13,479 nt of DNA from Desulfobacterales bacterium C00003060 (GCA_001751085.1 MAXP01000206.1:5053-18531), one strand, 5' to 3'; shown: positions 1-8,115, counted from the first letter of the stretch. The notes: a model not told the origin generated them from the letters alone. Numbers and translations: made by a program.

Positions 1-35
1 CGCGGCTATTGATGTTCATGGCCGGCGAAAAAGTG

Positions 36-587
36 TCATTTGCTGCCTTTCGAGGTATATTGGGTTTCGGATTGGGGATTGGGGATTGCGGGTTGCTGTT
101 CCGCGTTACCCGTGGTTTCCGCCTCTGTTGGTTTTTCTTTTTCCTCAGCCCTTGCAGGGGCTTTGTCCTTGACTTTATCGACTGCACTCCTGGCCGTCTT
201 GGATTTCTTCTTTTTCAGACCCTTCGCTTTCTTCGCGGCGACAAGCTCTACCAATGAAATAGGGGCTGCATCTCCCCGCCGTATCCCTATCTTGATGACA
301 TTGGTGTAACCTCCGGCCTTGTCGCCGAAACGGTCTTGCACTTCTTCAAAGAGTTTGTGCACAACAGTTTTGTCTCGCATGACAGATAGCGCCTGTCGTC
401 GTGCATGGACATCACCCCTTTTTGCCAGGGTAATCATGCGGTCGGCCCACCCCCTCAACTCCTTGGCCTTGGCATCTGTTGTTCGAATACGCCCATGCTC
501 GAAAAGCGAAGTCACCATGTTCCGGAACATGGCATTCCGATGGCTTCCAGTGCGGTTCAACTTTTTTCCCGCTTTTTGGTGTCTCAT
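36..587 (-). CDS. rplQ: 50S ribosomal protein L17 with a long low-complexity C-terminal tail
   Basis: L17 binds 23S rRNA in the large subunit and is the usual last gene of the alpha cluster. Residues 1-118 match the family end to end, starting [12 protein letters not shown], with [14 protein letters not shown] near residue 21 and a core end of [12 protein letters not shown]. The remaining ~65 residues (119-183) are not part of the family fold. They are rich in Lys, Ala and Glu, then finish with [13 protein letters not shown], which is the translation of a 7-nt tandem repeat at 63-97. The ATG overlaps the rpoA stop as ATGA, so the two are probably translationally coupled. Only 35 nt follow the stop before the window ends, so a terminator cannot be judged. 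Identity is very secure; the role of the tail is unknown and it may be functionless. Confidence 0.98.
   Translation of the reverse strand: MRHQKAGKKLNRTGSHRNAMFRNMVTSLFEHGRIRTTDAKAKELRGWADRMITLAKRGDVHARRQALSVMRDKTVVHKLFEEVQDRFGDKAGGYTNVIKIGIRRGDAAPISLVELVAAKKAKGLKKKKSKTARSAVDKVKDKAPARAEEKEKPTEAETTGNAEQQPAIPNPQSETQYTSKGSK
63..97. repeat. 7-nt tandem repeat (GATTGGG type) inside the 3' end of rplQ
   Basis: Plus-strand units are GGTTTCG, GATTGGG, GATTGGG, GATTGCG and GGTTGCT at 63-97, a strict 7-nt period with two identical central copies. Because 7 is not a multiple of 3, the repeat is read in a changing frame. It appears in L17 as about a dozen residues around AIPNPQSET. It looks like intergenic repeat DNA captured by the end of the gene. 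Confidence 0.75.
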
Positions 588-1615
588 GTATCGCTGTTTT
601 CTCCTTCTTCAGCCTGTTCGTCAGGGATGACAAAGCCATCAAGCTTCATACCAAGTTTTAGTCCCATCTCGCCCAGGACTTCCTTAATCTCATTCAGTGA
701 TTTCCGACCAAAATTCTTGGTCTTGAGCATCTCCGCCTCTGTCTTCCCGACCAAATCCCAAATATATAGGATATTCGCATTCTTCAGGCAGTTGCCTGAG
801 CGAACTGAAAGCTCAAGTTCGTCAACACTCCGATAGAGGTTCTCATTAAGTGGCTTTTCCTCCTCTTCCTGAGCCTCAGGTTCAGGAAGTGGCTCTCGTT
901 CCTCATCAAAATTGATAAAGACGTTCATCTGCTCTTTGAGTATCTTTGCCGCATATGCCATAGCGTCTTCCGGCACAACACTACCATCAGTCCACACCTC
1001 AAAGGTGAGTTTATCGTAATCTGTCCGTTGACCAACCCGTGCATTCCCGACCACATAGTTGACCCGCTTAACAGGCGAAAACACAGCATCTATGGGTACG
1101 GCACCAGGGGACTCGTTTTCGCCTTTGTTCATGTCGGCAGTTTCATAACCCTTGCCCACCTTAGCCGTCATGACAACATTCACTTTTGCATCCTTTGACA
1201 GGGTAGCAATATGACAATCAGGGTTCAGTATCTCCACACCATCGTCCGTGCTTATATCCCCGGCCTTAACCGTACATTCTCCAGAGGCTTCGAGCCGAAG
1301 CGTCCTCGGCCCCGGATCAGACATTCTCAAACGAACTTCTTTGAAATTCAGAATAACTTCTGATATATCCTCAAGCACTCCCGGAATAGCCGTAAACTCG
1401 TGCATGACGTTATCTATCTCTATCGAGACAATAGCAGCCCCGTAAAGTGACGAAAGCAGGATCCTGCGTAGCGCATTGCCGATGGTAATGCCAAAACCCC
1501 TTTCCAGGGGTTCACAGACAAACTTTGCATAGAATGCCGTGCTGTCAGTGATCTGAAGACCACTCGGCTTGATCAGCTCGCGCCAATTCATATACATGAG
1601 ATCATTAGATGACAT
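584..1615 (-). CDS. rpoA: DNA-directed RNA polymerase subunit alpha
   Basis: Alpha dimerises to seed assembly of RNA polymerase and contacts promoter DNA and activators. The N-terminal assembly domain spans about residues 8-237, including [20 protein letters not shown] at 35-54. An acidic, proline-rich linker at 238-262 ([12 protein letters not shown]) leads to the C-terminal DNA-binding domain at 264-327, with VRSGNCLK at 271-278. This holds the equivalents of E. coli R265, N268, C269 and K271; GRKS at 303-306 is the second conserved loop. Length is 343 aa against 329 in E. coli, the excess being in the linker and an acidic tail. The ATG at 1615 follows GGAG with suitable spacing; Met7 and Met9 (before NWRELIKP) are possible internal starts nearer the family N-terminus. 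Position 286 is Trp where E. coli has Gly (YIWDL for YIGDL). Confidence 0.98.
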   Translation of the reverse strand: MSSNDLMYMNWRELIKPSGLQITDSTAFYAKFVCEPLERGFGITIGNALRRILLSSLYGAAIVSIEIDNVMHEFTAIPGVLEDISEVILNFKEVRLRMSDPGPRTLRLEASGECTVKAGDISTDDGVEILNPDCHIATLSKDAKVNVVMTAKVGKGYETADMNKGENESPGAVPIDAVFSPVKRVNYVVGNARVGQRTDYDKLTFEVWTDGSVVPEDAMAYAAKILKEQMNVFINFDEEREPLPEPEAQEEEEKPLNENLYRSVDELELSVRSGNCLKNANILYIWDLVGKTEAEMLKTKNFGRKSLNEIKEVLGEMGLKLGMKLDGFVIPDEQAEEGENSDT

Positions 1616-1682
1616 ACTTAAACTCCAAAATTTGCTTTGAATTCCAATGGGGGCATAAACCGGTCTGCCTTGCTCCGTTTCA
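1616..1682. other. 67-nt rpsD-rpoA spacer
   Basis: Nothing recognisable apart from the rpoA ribosome binding site. The Shine-Dalgarno GGAG lies about 7 nt before the ATG. No hairpin with a T-tract and no copy of the repeats found in other spacers was seen. Confidence 0.5.
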
Positions 1683-2309
1683 TTACTTAGAATAAAGCTC
1701 TACGATCAATTGCTCCTGAATCGGCATCGTCAGTTCTTCTCGGATAGGATAGGCCTTGACCGTTCCCCTGAAATCTTCCTTTGAAAGCTCAAGCCATGCC
1801 GGAATACCACGCCGCACCACTGCATCCATAGCATCGGAAATGACTGCCACCTTTCGACTCTTTTCCCGTGCCTTTATTACGTCCCCTATCTTTACCAGGT
1901 AGGATGGAATGTTCATTTTTTTGCCATTAACCATGAAATGGTTATGGCGCACTAACTGTCTTCCTTGTATTCGGGAATTGGCAAACCCCAAACGATAGAC
2001 CACATTGTCCAGGCGCCGTTCGAGAAAAATCAAAAGATTTGTACCGGTTATGCCACGCGAACGTTCCGCCTTTTGGAACAATCCATGGAACTGGCCTTCC
2101 AGCAAGCCGTACATACGCTTGACTTTCTGTTTTTCCCGAAGTTGGATGCCGTAGTCGGAGAACTTCCGCCGTCGCTGACCGTGCTGACCAGGGGCATAAC
2201 CTCTACGGTCAAATGCACATTTGTCAGAGTAGCAACGATCTCCCTTTAAGAACATCTTCAGGTTTTCACGCCTACAAAGCCTGCATACCGAACCGACATA
2301 TCGTCCCAA
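1683..2309 (-). CDS. rpsD: 30S ribosomal protein S4, zinc-binding form
   Basis: S4 nucleates 30S assembly on 16S rRNA, helps form the mRNA entry channel and, in E. coli, represses translation of the alpha operon. The 208-aa product starts [16 protein letters not shown]. Cys9, Cys12, Cys26 and Cys31 form the CxxC...CxxxxC zinc site that E. coli S4 lacks. The S4 RNA-binding domain covers about residues 98-160 ([15 protein letters not shown], then [11 protein letters not shown]), and the C-terminus is IVELYSK. The start is TTG at 2309: the family N-terminus begins exactly there, and AGGAGG lies 6 nt upstream. It sits 13 nt after rpsK. Identity is certain and the start is well supported. Confidence 0.98.
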   Translation of the reverse strand: MGRYVGSVCRLCRRENLKMFLKGDRCYSDKCAFDRRGYAPGQHGQRRRKFSDYGIQLREKQKVKRMYGLLEGQFHGLFQKAERSRGITGTNLLIFLERRLDNVVYRLGFANSRIQGRQLVRHNHFMVNGKKMNIPSYLVKIGDVIKAREKSRKVAVISDAMDAVVRRGIPAWLELSKEDFRGTVKAYPIREELTMPIQEQLIVELYSK

Positions 2310-2315
2310 AATAGT

Positions 2316-2321
2316 CCTCCT
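2316..2321 (-). promoter_or_regulatory. Ribosome binding site deciding the TTG start of rpsD
   Basis: AGGAGG read on the minus strand, 6 nt before TTG at 2307-2309. No ATG or GTG lies at the conserved N-terminus, so this site fixes the TTG start. Confidence 0.85.
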
Positions 2322-2322
2322 T

Positions 2323-2706
2323 TCACACCCTACGCCGCTTCGGTGGACGACAGCCGTTGTGCGGAATGGGGGTCACGTCTTTGATCAAAACGATATTGAA
2401 CCCTGTTGCCTGAAGTGAACGCAAAGCAGCCTCCCGGCCTGCACCCGGACCCTTTACGTAGACCTCAACACTTCTCATACCGTGTTCCATGGCCTTCTTG
2501 GCGGCATCCTCTGCCGCCATCTGAGCGGCAAAAGGGGTGCTTTTGCGCGAACCCTTGAAACCCTGCGTCCCCGCACTAGACCATGCAACCACATTACCCG
2601 CAGGATCGGTGATGGTTATGATAGTATTATTAAACGTTGACTGGATATGTGCTATGCCATTTAGGATGTGCTTTTTTTCTTTCTTTTTTCGAGAGGGCTT
2701 TGCCAT
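2323..2706 (-). CDS. rpsK: 30S ribosomal protein S11
   Basis: S11 sits on the 30S platform near the E-site mRNA and the 16S rRNA 3' end. The 127-aa product has a basic start ([12 protein letters not shown]), then [18 protein letters not shown] at 17-34 and [21 protein letters not shown] at 42-62. [12 protein letters not shown] follows at 85-96, and it ends with [17 protein letters not shown], which are the family's fixed landmarks. The ATG at 2706 is the only in-frame start before a TAA. Its AGGAGGT (2720-2726) is 13 nt away, an unusually long spacing. The gap to rpsM is 18 nt. Confidence 0.98.
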   Translation of the reverse strand: MAKPSRKKKEKKHILNGIAHIQSTFNNTIITITDPAGNVVAWSSAGTQGFKGSRKSTPFAAQMAAEDAAKKAMEHGMRSVEVYVKGPGAGREAALRSLQATGFNIVLIKDVTPIPHNGCRPPKRRRV

Positions 2707-2724
2707 GATGTAAACATTTACCTC

Positions 2725-3096
2725 CTATTTCTTTCTCTTTCCCACAACAGTGCGACGTGGTCCCTTTCGGGTCCTGGCGTTGGTGCTTGTTCGCTGCCCT
2801 CGAACTGGAAGTGACCTTCGGTGCCTGAGACCACGGTAGCACCCCAATTCCATCAATCGCTTAATGTTCATAGAGATCTCTGTACGAAGCTCTCCCTCAA
2901 CTTTATGGTGCTCGTCAATAATCTTACGGATGTCCGCGACCTGGTCCTCTCTCAGTTGATCCGTCTTCATGTCCAGGTCTATTCCGGCCTCCCGTAATAT
3001 CTTTGTCGATGTACTGCACCCAATCCCATAGATATAGGTTAAGCCTATCTCAACACGTTTATTTCTTGGTAAATCAACGCCTGCAATCCGTGCCAA
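2725..3096 (-). CDS. rpsM: 30S ribosomal protein S13
   Basis: S13 lies at the head of the 30S subunit, contacting the P-site tRNA and forming a bridge to the 50S subunit. The 123-aa protein begins [14 protein letters not shown] and has YIYGIG at 21-26, the helix-two-turn-helix region. It ends with the basic segment [16 protein letters not shown] (88-103), TNARTRKGP and a KRKK tail. The start codon is TTG at 3096: the family N-terminus MARIAGV begins exactly there, and GGGAGGG is 6 nt upstream. It is the second gene of the alpha cluster here, 96 nt after rpmJ across a spacer with an inverted repeat. Confidence 0.98.
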   Translation of the reverse strand: MARIAGVDLPRNKRVEIGLTYIYGIGCSTSTKILREAGIDLDMKTDQLREDQVADIRKIIDEHHKVEGELRTEISMNIKRLMELGCYRGLRHRRSLPVRGQRTSTNARTRKGPRRTVVGKRKK

Positions 3097-3102
3097 TCTT
3101 AT

Positions 3103-3109
3103 CCCTCCC
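3103..3109 (-). promoter_or_regulatory. Ribosome binding site deciding the TTG start of rpsM
   Basis: Minus-strand GGGAGGG, 6 nt before TTG at 3094-3096. It supports TTG as the start of the invariant [11 protein letters not shown]-terminus. Confidence 0.82.
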
Positions 3110-3118
3110 TTGGGTTTC

Positions 3119-3139
3119 GTTAACAGTTATTCGTTATTC
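3119..3139. repeat. Three 7-nt repeat units (GTTATTC type)
   Basis: Plus-strand units GTTAACA, GTTATTC and GTTATTC run consecutively. The unit differs by one base from the GTTACTC unit of the larger array between rplW and rplB. A reverse copy (GAATAAC) is at 3182-3188, next to TTCACGA, which is also found twice at the end of rpmC. Confidence 0.7.
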
Positions 3140-3190
3140 GGACATGAGGTGAAGCTTGCGCTAAACAGCTTACCGATTCACGAATAACGA
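3131..3190. repeat. Perfect 10-bp inverted repeat in the rpmJ-rpsM spacer
   Basis: Arms TCGTTATTCG (3131-3140) and CGAATAACGA (3181-3190) are perfect reverse complements separated by 40 nt. In the transcript this could close a long-loop hairpin just before the rpsM ribosome binding site. That is where the S4-regulated leader lies in E. coli. The arms are made of the 7-nt repeat, so the pairing could be a by-product of two opposed repeat copies. Confidence 0.6.
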
Positions 3191-3192
3191 TA

Positions 3193-3306
3193 TTATCCTT
3201 GCCTTTGCTTATGCCTCTTATTCTCGCAGATAACTCTAACCGTCCCCTTGCGGCGGATGATCTTACACTTGCTGCACATTTTCTTTACAGATGCTCTTAC
3301 TTTCAT
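3193..3306 (-). CDS. rpmJ: 50S ribosomal protein L36, zinc-ribbon form
   Basis: L36 is the smallest 50S protein and stabilises 23S rRNA near the peptidyl-transferase base. Translation of the minus strand from ATG at 3306 gives 37 aa starting [20 protein letters not shown] and ending NKRHKQRQG, followed by TAA. Cys11, Cys14, Cys27 and His32 form the family's CCCH zinc site. The length matches the usual 37-38 aa. It lies 81 nt after secY and 96 nt before rpsM, so it sits in the usual place but without the infA, map or adk genes often found beside it. Confidence 0.97.
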   Translation of the reverse strand: MKVRASVKKMCSKCKIIRRKGTVRVICENKRHKQRQG

Positions 3307-3387
3307 CGTCTACCTTTCCCAGTTCGTAGGCGTTCACAGGTTCCCGGTTCAATGGGTCCAAAATATTCCCATCCCAAATCCATGATA
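3307..3387. other. 81-nt secY-rpmJ spacer with dispersed repeat fragments
   Basis: No gene is present; infA, map and adk are absent. Positions 3323-3337 match 11495-11509 at 14 of 15 bases. Positions 3339-3354 match 9403-9418 at 14 of 16 bases. GTTC recurs at 3332, 3340 and 3347, close to a 7-nt period. The spacer therefore combines fragments seen separately in two other junctions. Confidence 0.65.
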
Positions 3388-4680
3388 CTATGAATGTCGT
3401 CCCCTGATAGCTCCCTTCTTTTTCATGAAACCCTCGTAGTGTCGAGCCAGCATATGACTCTCCATTTGACTGATAGTGTCTATGGCCACGCCCACTACAA
3501 TCAAAAGGGCAGTACCTCCAAAATAAAAAGGAACGTTAAACTTTGCAATCAATATCGTTGGCAACACGCAAACCGCTGATACGTAAAGGGCCCCGCCAAA
3601 AGTTATGCGTGTAAGCACCCTGTCGATATAGTCCGCTGTACGCTTGCCGGGCCTGATTCCGGGGACATATCCTCCGTGCTTTTTCATGTTGTCGGCCACA
3701 TCAACAGGGTTGAAGGTAACGGCAGTATAAAAATAGCAGAAGAAGATGATAAGACCGACATAGACCAGGTTGTACACAATGCCGCCTGGTGTCATGGCCT
3801 CGGCAACGTTTTGCATCCACGGCACGTTTACATAACCGGCCACCATGGCTGGAAACATGATGATAGAAGACGCAAAAATGGGGGGAATAACCCCCGATGT
3901 ATTTATCTTCAAAGGCAGATGCGTGCTCTGGCCACCATACATCCTGCGGCCAATAATGCGCTTGGCGTATTGCACCGGAATCCGTCGCTGGCCACGCTCT
4001 ACAAATATGATAAATCCCACAACCGCCACCATAACAACCACCAGCATCAATATTACGAAAGCCTGGTCACTCATCACACGAAAGGTATTGTAGATAGCAC
4101 TCGGCATGCGCGCCACAATACCTGCAAATATGATAAGGGATATCCCGTTGCCGATTCCTCGCTCTGTTATCTGCTCCCCAAGCCACATGATGAAGGCCGT
4201 ACCAGCGGTCAGTGTAAGCACTGTCATTAATCGAAAGCTCCAGCCAGGATTGGCAATCACTTTCATTGCCTCAAGTCCGACACTGATTCCAAACCCCTGG
4301 ATTATACTCAGAATAACTGTGCCGTAACGTGTATACTGCGTGATCTTCTTCCGCCCGGACTCGCCTTCCTTGGATAGCCTGTCCAGATGCGGTATTACTA
4401 CAGTGAGGAGCTGCAATATGATTGAGGCGCTTATGTACGGCATGATCCCAAGGGCAAACACCGAAAGCCGCTCAAGCGCGCCACCCGAAAACATGTTAAA
4501 CATATCAATTATACCCGATAAGGGCCCCGCATCACTGAACTTGCTCGCCAGTGCTTCCGCGTCGACCCCGGGTGTTGGCACTGCACATCCGATACGATAC
4601 ACCATCAGCAAGCCGAAGGTGAAAAGAATGCGCCTTTTTAACTCGGGAACCTTAAAGATATTTTGAAAGCCACCAACCAT
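3388..4680 (-). CDS. secY: Preprotein translocase subunit SecY
   Basis: SecY forms the inner-membrane channel through which SecA or the ribosome moves secretory and membrane proteins. From ATG at 4680 the product is 430 aa and begins [17 protein letters not shown]. It shows about ten hydrophobic segments, the first at roughly 18-35. The plug region is around [16 protein letters not shown] (52-67), and GIGNGIS at 175-181 is conserved. The basic loop before ITQYTRYG lies near 100-112. [16 protein letters not shown] (340-355) includes Arg343, equivalent to the essential E. coli Arg357. The C-terminus is cytosolic and basic. ATG follows the rplO stop after 1 nt (TAATATG), with GGAG 10 nt upstream; an in-frame TTG at 4716 would add 12 residues unlike the family. 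Its place after rplO is the usual one. Confidence 0.98.
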   Translation of the reverse strand: MVGGFQNIFKVPELKRRILFTFGLLMVYRIGCAVPTPGVDAEALASKFSDAGPLSGIIDMFNMFSGGALERLSVFALGIMPYISASIILQLLTVVIPHLDRLSKEGESGRKKITQYTRYGTVILSIIQGFGISVGLEAMKVIANPGWSFRLMTVLTLTAGTAFIMWLGEQITERGIGNGISLIIFAGIVARMPSAIYNTFRVMSDQAFVILMLVVVMVAVVGFIIFVERGQRRIPVQYAKRIIGRRMYGGQSTHLPLKINTSGVIPPIFASSIIMFPAMVAGYVNVPWMQNVAEAMTPGGIVYNLVYVGLIIFFCYFYTAVTFNPVDVADNMKKHGGYVPGIRPGKRTADYIDRVLTRITFGGALYVSAVCVLPTILIAKFNVPFYFGGTALLIVVGVAIDTISQMESHMLARHYEGFMKKKGAIRGRHS

Positions 4681-4681
4681 A

Positions 4682-5122
4682 TTAAGATAGCTCCACGCTC
4701 CCTCCAACGGCCTCAACCTTGGCCCGTGCCGAGTTGCTGCACCGGTCTACTTTTACCGATAGAGGATAGTCAATTGTCCCTTGGCCCAGAAGTTTGACGC
4801 CGTCTGATTTTCCTTTAAGCAAATCAGCAGCCGCCAGCGCGGCTTTGTCCACTACCGAACCCCTTTCAAATCGTCCCAGATCACGTATGTTGACAATTGT
4901 AAATTCTTTTCTAAATATATTGGTAAAACCGCGTTTAGGCAGGCGGCGCTGCAGGGGCATCTGTCCCCCCTCATATCCCCGCCTTATGTTGCCGCCAGAG
5001 CGGGACTTTTGGCCCTTGTGTCCTCTCCCAGCAGTCTTCCCGTGACCTGACCCCGGCCCGCGGCCAAGTCGCTTAACAGCCTTGCGCGCCCCCCTCGGGG
5101 GGGAAAGCTCATTCAGTTGCAT
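4682..5122 (-). CDS. rplO: 50S ribosomal protein L15
   Basis: L15 is a late-assembly 50S protein with a long Gly/Arg/Lys-rich extension that threads into 23S rRNA. The 146-aa product shows it at about residues 18-52 ([20 protein letters not shown], then KSRSGG). A globular C-terminal domain follows, ending [19 protein letters not shown]. The start [14 protein letters not shown] fits the family. The ATG lies inside rpmD, giving a 14-nt overlap, and its GGAGG is within the rpmD coding sequence, so translation is likely coupled. The stop is 1 nt from the secY start. Confidence 0.98.
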   Translation of the reverse strand: MQLNELSPPRGARKAVKRLGRGPGSGHGKTAGRGHKGQKSRSGGNIRRGYEGGQMPLQRRLPKRGFTNIFRKEFTIVNIRDLGRFERGSVVDKAALAAADLLKGKSDGVKLLGQGTIDYPLSVKVDRCSNSARAKVEAVGGSVELS

Positions 5123-5306
5123 CGGCCTTCTCCTCCACTTCCAACATATGCGATACCTTTCGAATCATTCCACGAACCGTCGGAGTGTCCTTCAAAGCAA
5201 CCGTCTTGTTCAGCTTTCTTAATCCCAGGCTGCGAACTACCCTTCGATGTTTCTCCGGCCTGCCTATCATACTCTTTTTCAGCGTTATCTTGAGTGTCTC
5301 AGACAT
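5109..5306 (-). CDS. rpmD: 50S ribosomal protein L30
   Basis: L30 binds 23S rRNA in the 50S subunit. It is missing from some bacteria, so its presence is mildly informative. The 65-aa product has [19 protein letters not shown] at 5-23 and [25 protein letters not shown] after it, the standard family pattern. The family start is ATG at 5306, with GGAG about 10 nt upstream; an upstream in-frame start at 5360 would add 18 residues unlike L30. The C-terminus runs on as [10 protein letters not shown], slightly beyond the usual ~60 aa, and this end overlaps rplO by 14 nt. It is separated from rpsE by 108 nt. Confidence 0.96.
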   Translation of the reverse strand: MSETLKITLKKSMIGRPEKHRRVVRSLGLRKLNKTVALKDTPTVRGMIRKVSHMLEVEEKADATE

Positions 5307-5414
5307 ATAATCATTTCTCCGAACTAAAATGGCACCAAACCCAAATCGCTGAGGTGTCAATTCTCATAAAGGCAAGGTCAGCAAAAACCCGGAAATGCTC
5401 TTCATGAAGTTGCA
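5307..5414. other. 108-nt rpsE-rpmD spacer
   Basis: No gene or convincing structure is visible. It contains a TTCATGAA palindrome and a minus-strand TTGACA at 5355-5360, but no matching -10 hexamer at normal spacing. Its length is unusual, because this junction is normally tight. Confidence 0.45.
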
Positions 5415-5909
5415 CTATATCTCAGCAGGGTCCTTGCCCCGCCTAGCCGCAATCGTCTCGCGGCTGCGCAGTTGACTCAAGCCCTTGAGAGTGGCCTTCA
5501 CAATATTATGGGGATTGTGTGATCCCATACATTTGGTAAGGACGTTCTGCACACCTGCTGCCTCCAGCACTGCCCGAATCGCACCACCAGCGATAACTCC
5601 AGTCCCTTCAGAAGCAGGTTTCAGCAAAACTAAGCCCGCACCATATTTCCCAGTAATTTCATATGGTATTGTCTGATTGACCAAAGGGATTTCGATCATA
5701 TTCTTCTTTGCACGGTCGATCCCCTTGCGAATGGCTACAGGAACCTCCTTGGCCTTTCCCAGGCCGCTTCCAACCCTGCCACTACCGTCGCCAACGACAA
5801 CCACAGCACTGAAACTGAAACGACGGCCGCCTTTAACGACTTTGGCTGTACGGCTTATGTGAACGACCTTTTCTATTAGCTGAATGTCTTCTATCTCTCT
5901 GCCAAGCAA
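5415..5909 (-). CDS. rpsE: 30S ribosomal protein S5
   Basis: S5 takes part in mRNA entry, helicase action and decoding accuracy with S4 and S3. The 164-aa product has [21 protein letters not shown] (15-35), then [21 protein letters not shown], the dsRNA-binding-like N-domain. The C-domain contains [19 protein letters not shown] (102-120) and [16 protein letters not shown]. The start is TTG at 5909 with GAGGGGG 7 nt upstream; the family-like [11 protein letters not shown] begins five residues in, so no alternative ATG is needed. It follows rplR by 17 nt. Confidence 0.97.
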   Translation of the reverse strand: MLGREIEDIQLIEKVVHISRTAKVVKGGRRFSFSAVVVVGDGSGRVGSGLGKAKEVPVAIRKGIDRAKKNMIEIPLVNQTIPYEITGKYGAGLVLLKPASEGTGVIAGGAIRAVLEAAGVQNVLTKCMGSHNPHNIVKATLKGLSQLRSRETIAARRGKDPAEI

Positions 5910-5916
5910 CTGTTTT

Positions 5917-5923
5917 CCCCCTC
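5917..5923 (-). promoter_or_regulatory. Ribosome binding site deciding the TTG start of rpsE
   Basis: Minus-strand GAGGGGG, 7 nt before TTG at 5907-5909, in the short gap after the rplR stop. No ATG is available near the N-terminus. Confidence 0.78.
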
Positions 5924-5926
5924 GCT

Positions 5927-6295
5927 CTAAAAATTGAGCCCACCTTCGCGGGCCCCCGTAGCAATCGCCTGTACACGGCCTTGATACGAGAAGCCATTGC
6001 GGTCAAAGGCAACCCTGGAAATCCCCTTTTCGACGGACCTTTGCCCCAGAAGCTTCCCCACAAAACGCGCCGCATCCACTTTATTCTCAAACTTGGGATG
6101 CCCCTGTGCCTCTTTATCAAGAGTTGAAGCTGAGGCCATGGTATGACCGGTCGTATCCTCCACAATCTGGGCATAGATATGCCGCGCACTTCTGAATACG
6201 CTTAACCTGGGACGCTCCTGGCTCCCATAAATCTTTTTTCGAACACGCCTTTTTCTTTTCAAACGTGCCTTTTTTTTCAAGGATAGAGTACCCAT
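5927..6295 (-). CDS. rplR: 50S ribosomal protein L18
   Basis: L18 carries 5S rRNA into the 50S subunit together with L5. The 122-aa protein has a very basic N-terminal arm (residues 7-25, [19 protein letters not shown]). [20 protein letters not shown] (28-47) follows, then [31 protein letters not shown] and the invariant C-terminus AREGGLNF. The ATG at 6295 lies only 2 nt after the rplF stop, so coupling is likely. Confidence 0.98.
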   Translation of the reverse strand: MGTLSLKKKARLKRKRRVRKKIYGSQERPRLSVFRSARHIYAQIVEDTTGHTMASASTLDKEAQGHPKFENKVDAARFVGKLLGQRSVEKGISRVAFDRNGFSYQGRVQAIATGAREGGLNF

Positions 6296-6297
6296 AG

Positions 6298-6837
6298 CTA
6301 TTTCCCTGCTGATTTTCCCACTTTACGTCTAATCCGCTCCTCAACGTACTTGATTCCCTTACCCTTGTAAGGTTCCGGCCGCCTGAATTCTCTAATGGTA
6401 GCCGCTGTACACCCCAAGAGTTCCTTATCAATCCCAGACAAAACAATTCTGTTCTTCTTGTCAACAGATGCAGATATGCCATCAGGAAGCTTGTGGACCA
6501 CAGGATGAGAATACCCCAGACTTAAGGTCAAGATATCAGACTGCAGATCGACACGATAGCCGACACCGTTGACCTCAAGCTCACGTTGGAATCCCTTCGT
6601 AACGCCCACTATCATATTAGCCGCCAATGTTCGTGTAAGCCCTTGAATTGCTTTGGCCCGTTTCATTCTACCGGATGGAATAACGCGAATAAAACCATCC
6701 TTCACACCCAAATCCACATCCGGGTGTATGTCACGAGACAACTCTCCTCTTGGCCCCTTTACGCGTAACTTACGGCTATCGTAAGTCACTTTAACGCTAT
6801 CCGGTATTGGAATCGGTTGCTTTCCTACCCGAGACAT
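6298..6837 (-). CDS. rplF: 50S ribosomal protein L6
   Basis: L6 binds 23S rRNA near the sarcin-ricin loop and the factor-binding site. The 179-aa product begins MSRVGKQPIPIPDSVKV and has two L6-type repeats. LRVKGPRGELSRDI lies in the first half; ELEVNGVGYRVDLQSDILTL and LGYSHPVVHKLPDGI in the second. The C-terminus RRPEPYKGKGIKYVEERIRR is the rRNA-binding motif. ATG at 6837 has AAAGG about 9 nt upstream. The 113-nt gap from rpsH contains a leader sequence also found before rpsS. Confidence 0.98.
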   Translation of the reverse strand: MSRVGKQPIPIPDSVKVTYDSRKLRVKGPRGELSRDIHPDVDLGVKDGFIRVIPSGRMKRAKAIQGLTRTLAANMIVGVTKGFQRELEVNGVGYRVDLQSDILTLSLGYSHPVVHKLPDGISASVDKKNRIVLSGIDKELLGCTAATIREFRRPEPYKGKGIKYVEERIRRKVGKSAGK

Positions 6838-6950
6838 AATTTTACCTTTCGGAATTCCTACAACTTAATTGAACTGAGACATCTTTCAGTGACACTTATC
6901 CCGCATAATCCACATGGACTGTTGGAATACGGGTTAGATGCCTACGGTAC
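6838..6950. other. 113-nt rpsH-rplF spacer carrying a shared leader repeat
   Basis: Positions 6847-6872, directly before the rplF ribosome binding site, match 11379-11404 before rpsS at 24 of 26 bases. The remaining ~75 nt nearer rpsH show no gene, hairpin with T-tract or tandem repeat that I can recognise. Confidence 0.6.
6847..6872 (-). repeat. 26-nt leader repeat, copy before rplF
   Basis: Minus-strand core AATTAAGTTGTAGGAATTCC, ending about 10 nt before the rplF start. The other copy, before rpsS, has one G for T and one T for C. Both copies are in the same orientation relative to the downstream gene and at a similar short distance from it. Confidence 0.75.
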
Positions 6951-7349
6951 TTACCAGATACTACAAAGCAACTCGCCGCCGACATTTAACTTCTTTGCTT
7001 CGCGTTCGCTGAGCACTCCCTTTGATGTCGACAGGATCGAAATCCCCATTCCATTCAGGACGGGGGGAATGTCCTTCCTTCTTACATAAAGCCGCCTGCC
7101 TGGCTTGCTTAAGCGCTTGAGACCGATAATAATCCCCTCACTAAACTGATCGTATTTCAGATAGATTCTCAGAATCCCATGTCTTCGGTCCTTGATGACC
7201 TTGTGATTCTTGATGTAGCCCTCGCCTTTTAAGATCTTAGCCACACTGACTTTCATCTTGGACGTAGGCATGTCCACCTTGCCATGTCTGGCCATAGTAG
7301 CATTTCTGATACGTGTCAGCATATCAGCCAATGGATCTGTAACTGGCAT
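6951..7349 (-). CDS. rpsH: 30S ribosomal protein S8
   Basis: S8 binds helix 21 of 16S rRNA as a primary assembly protein and in E. coli represses the spc operon. The 132-aa product starts MPVTDPLADMLTRIRNATMA and contains KVDMPTSKMKVSVAKILKGE (24-43). The C-domain has KRLSKPGRRLYVRRKDIP and GMGISILSTSKGVLSEREAK, and it ends VGGELLCSIW. The STSKG segment is the RNA-contacting loop of the family. ATG at 7349 has GAGGAGA suitably upstream; rpsN ends 26 nt before it. Confidence 0.98.
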   Translation of the reverse strand: MPVTDPLADMLTRIRNATMARHGKVDMPTSKMKVSVAKILKGEGYIKNHKVIKDRRHGILRIYLKYDQFSEGIIIGLKRLSKPGRRLYVRRKDIPPVLNGMGISILSTSKGVLSEREAKKLNVGGELLCSIW

Positions 7350-7375
7350 TACGTGTCTCCTCTATTAGGACTTCG

Positions 7376-7561
7376 TTACCAACTCGATTTAGTCACCCCG
7401 GGCAGATCTCCCCTCAGGGCTAGTGTCCTAAAACAAATTCGGCAAATCCCAAATTTTCTGATAAACGCCCTCGGTCGACCACACATAGGGCATCTCGAAT
7501 ATGCACGCGTTTTAAAGCGAGGCTTACGTCTTGCCTTCACTATTAAAGACTTCCTTGCCAA
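7376..7561 (-). CDS. rpsN: 30S ribosomal protein S14, short zinc-binding form
   Basis: S14 sits in the 30S head next to S3 and S10. At 61 aa this is the short type, against about 100 aa for the zinc-free form. Cys24, Cys27, Cys40 and Cys43 (CPMC...CRIC) form the zinc knuckle, followed by [18 protein letters not shown]. The N-terminus [16 protein letters not shown] matches the family and begins at TTG 7561, with AAAGGGGG 5 nt upstream. It lies 14 nt after rplE, in the standard spc position. Confidence 0.97.
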   Translation of the reverse strand: MARKSLIVKARRKPRFKTRAYSRCPMCGRPRAFIRKFGICRICFRTLALRGDLPGVTKSSW

Positions 7562-7566
7562 GCACG

Positions 7567-7574
7567 CCCCCTTT
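7567..7574 (-). promoter_or_regulatory. Ribosome binding site deciding the TTG start of rpsN
   Basis: Minus-strand AAAGGGGG, 5 nt before TTG at 7559-7561. No ATG occurs between the rplE stop and the conserved ARKSLI, so TTG is the start. Confidence 0.78.
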
Positions 7575-7575
7575 C

Positions 7576-8115
7576 TCAGTTCCTGAAAGGCATTCCCATC
7601 AACTGAAGCAATGCCTTGCCTTCCTCATCAGACCTTGCACTGGTCACAATTGTGACACTTAGTCCTTTGATCTTGTCCATCTTGTCGTAATCGATTTCTG
7701 GAAATATGATATGCTCCTTAATCCCTAAGGAATAACTACCCCTGCCATCAAAGCCCTTTGAGGAAACCCCACGAAAATCTCGCACCCTTGGCAGGCCTAC
7801 GTTAACCAACCTCGTAAGGAAGTCATACATACGTACCCCTCGAAGTGTCACCATACACCCTATGGGCATACCTGCCCTTAGTTTGAAAGCGGCAATCGAC
7901 TTCCTGGCACGTGTGACAACAGGTTTTTGGCCTGCGATTAAGGACAGCTCCTGAACCGCTGAATCAAGGATCTTGATATTCTGGATTGCCTCACCCAGCC
8001 CCATATTCAACACTATCTTGATCAGTTTCGGAACCTCCATGACATTCTTATACCCAAACCGATCCATCAGGCCTACAACTATCTCATTGTTATACTGCGT
8101 TCTTAGGTGCGACAT
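7576..8115 (-). CDS. rplE: 50S ribosomal protein L5
   Basis: L5 binds 5S rRNA and forms a bridge to S13 in the 30S head. The 179-aa product has [20 protein letters not shown] (24-43), [20 protein letters not shown] and [28 protein letters not shown] follows, with [13 protein letters not shown] as the final signature and MGMPFRN at the end. ATG at 8115 begins [13 protein letters not shown]. The upstream spacer to rplX is 132 nt, much longer than normal, and lies where S8 controls the operon in E. coli. Confidence 0.98.
   Translation of the reverse strand: MSHLRTQYNNEIVVGLMDRFGYKNVMEVPKLIKIVLNMGLGEAIQNIKILDSAVQELSLIAGQKPVVTRARKSIAAFKLRAGMPIGCMVTLRGVRMYDFLTRLVNVGLPRVRDFRGVSSKGFDGRGSYSLGIKEHIIFPEIDYDKMDKIKGLSVTIVTSARSDEEGKALLQLMGMPFRN

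Noticed and set aside
412..642. 76-aa minus-strand frame across the rpoA-rplQ junction
   Set aside because: It overlaps the well-supported rpoA and rplQ frames and is only an alternative reading of them.
3676..4230. 184-aa open frame on the plus strand
   Set aside because: It lies fully antisense to secY, is rich in His and Asn as expected from the complement of hydrophobic codons, and resembles no family.
5320..5360. Possible promoter with TTGACA before rpmD
   Set aside because: No -10-like hexamer occurs 16-18 nt downstream, so there is no support beyond one hexamer.
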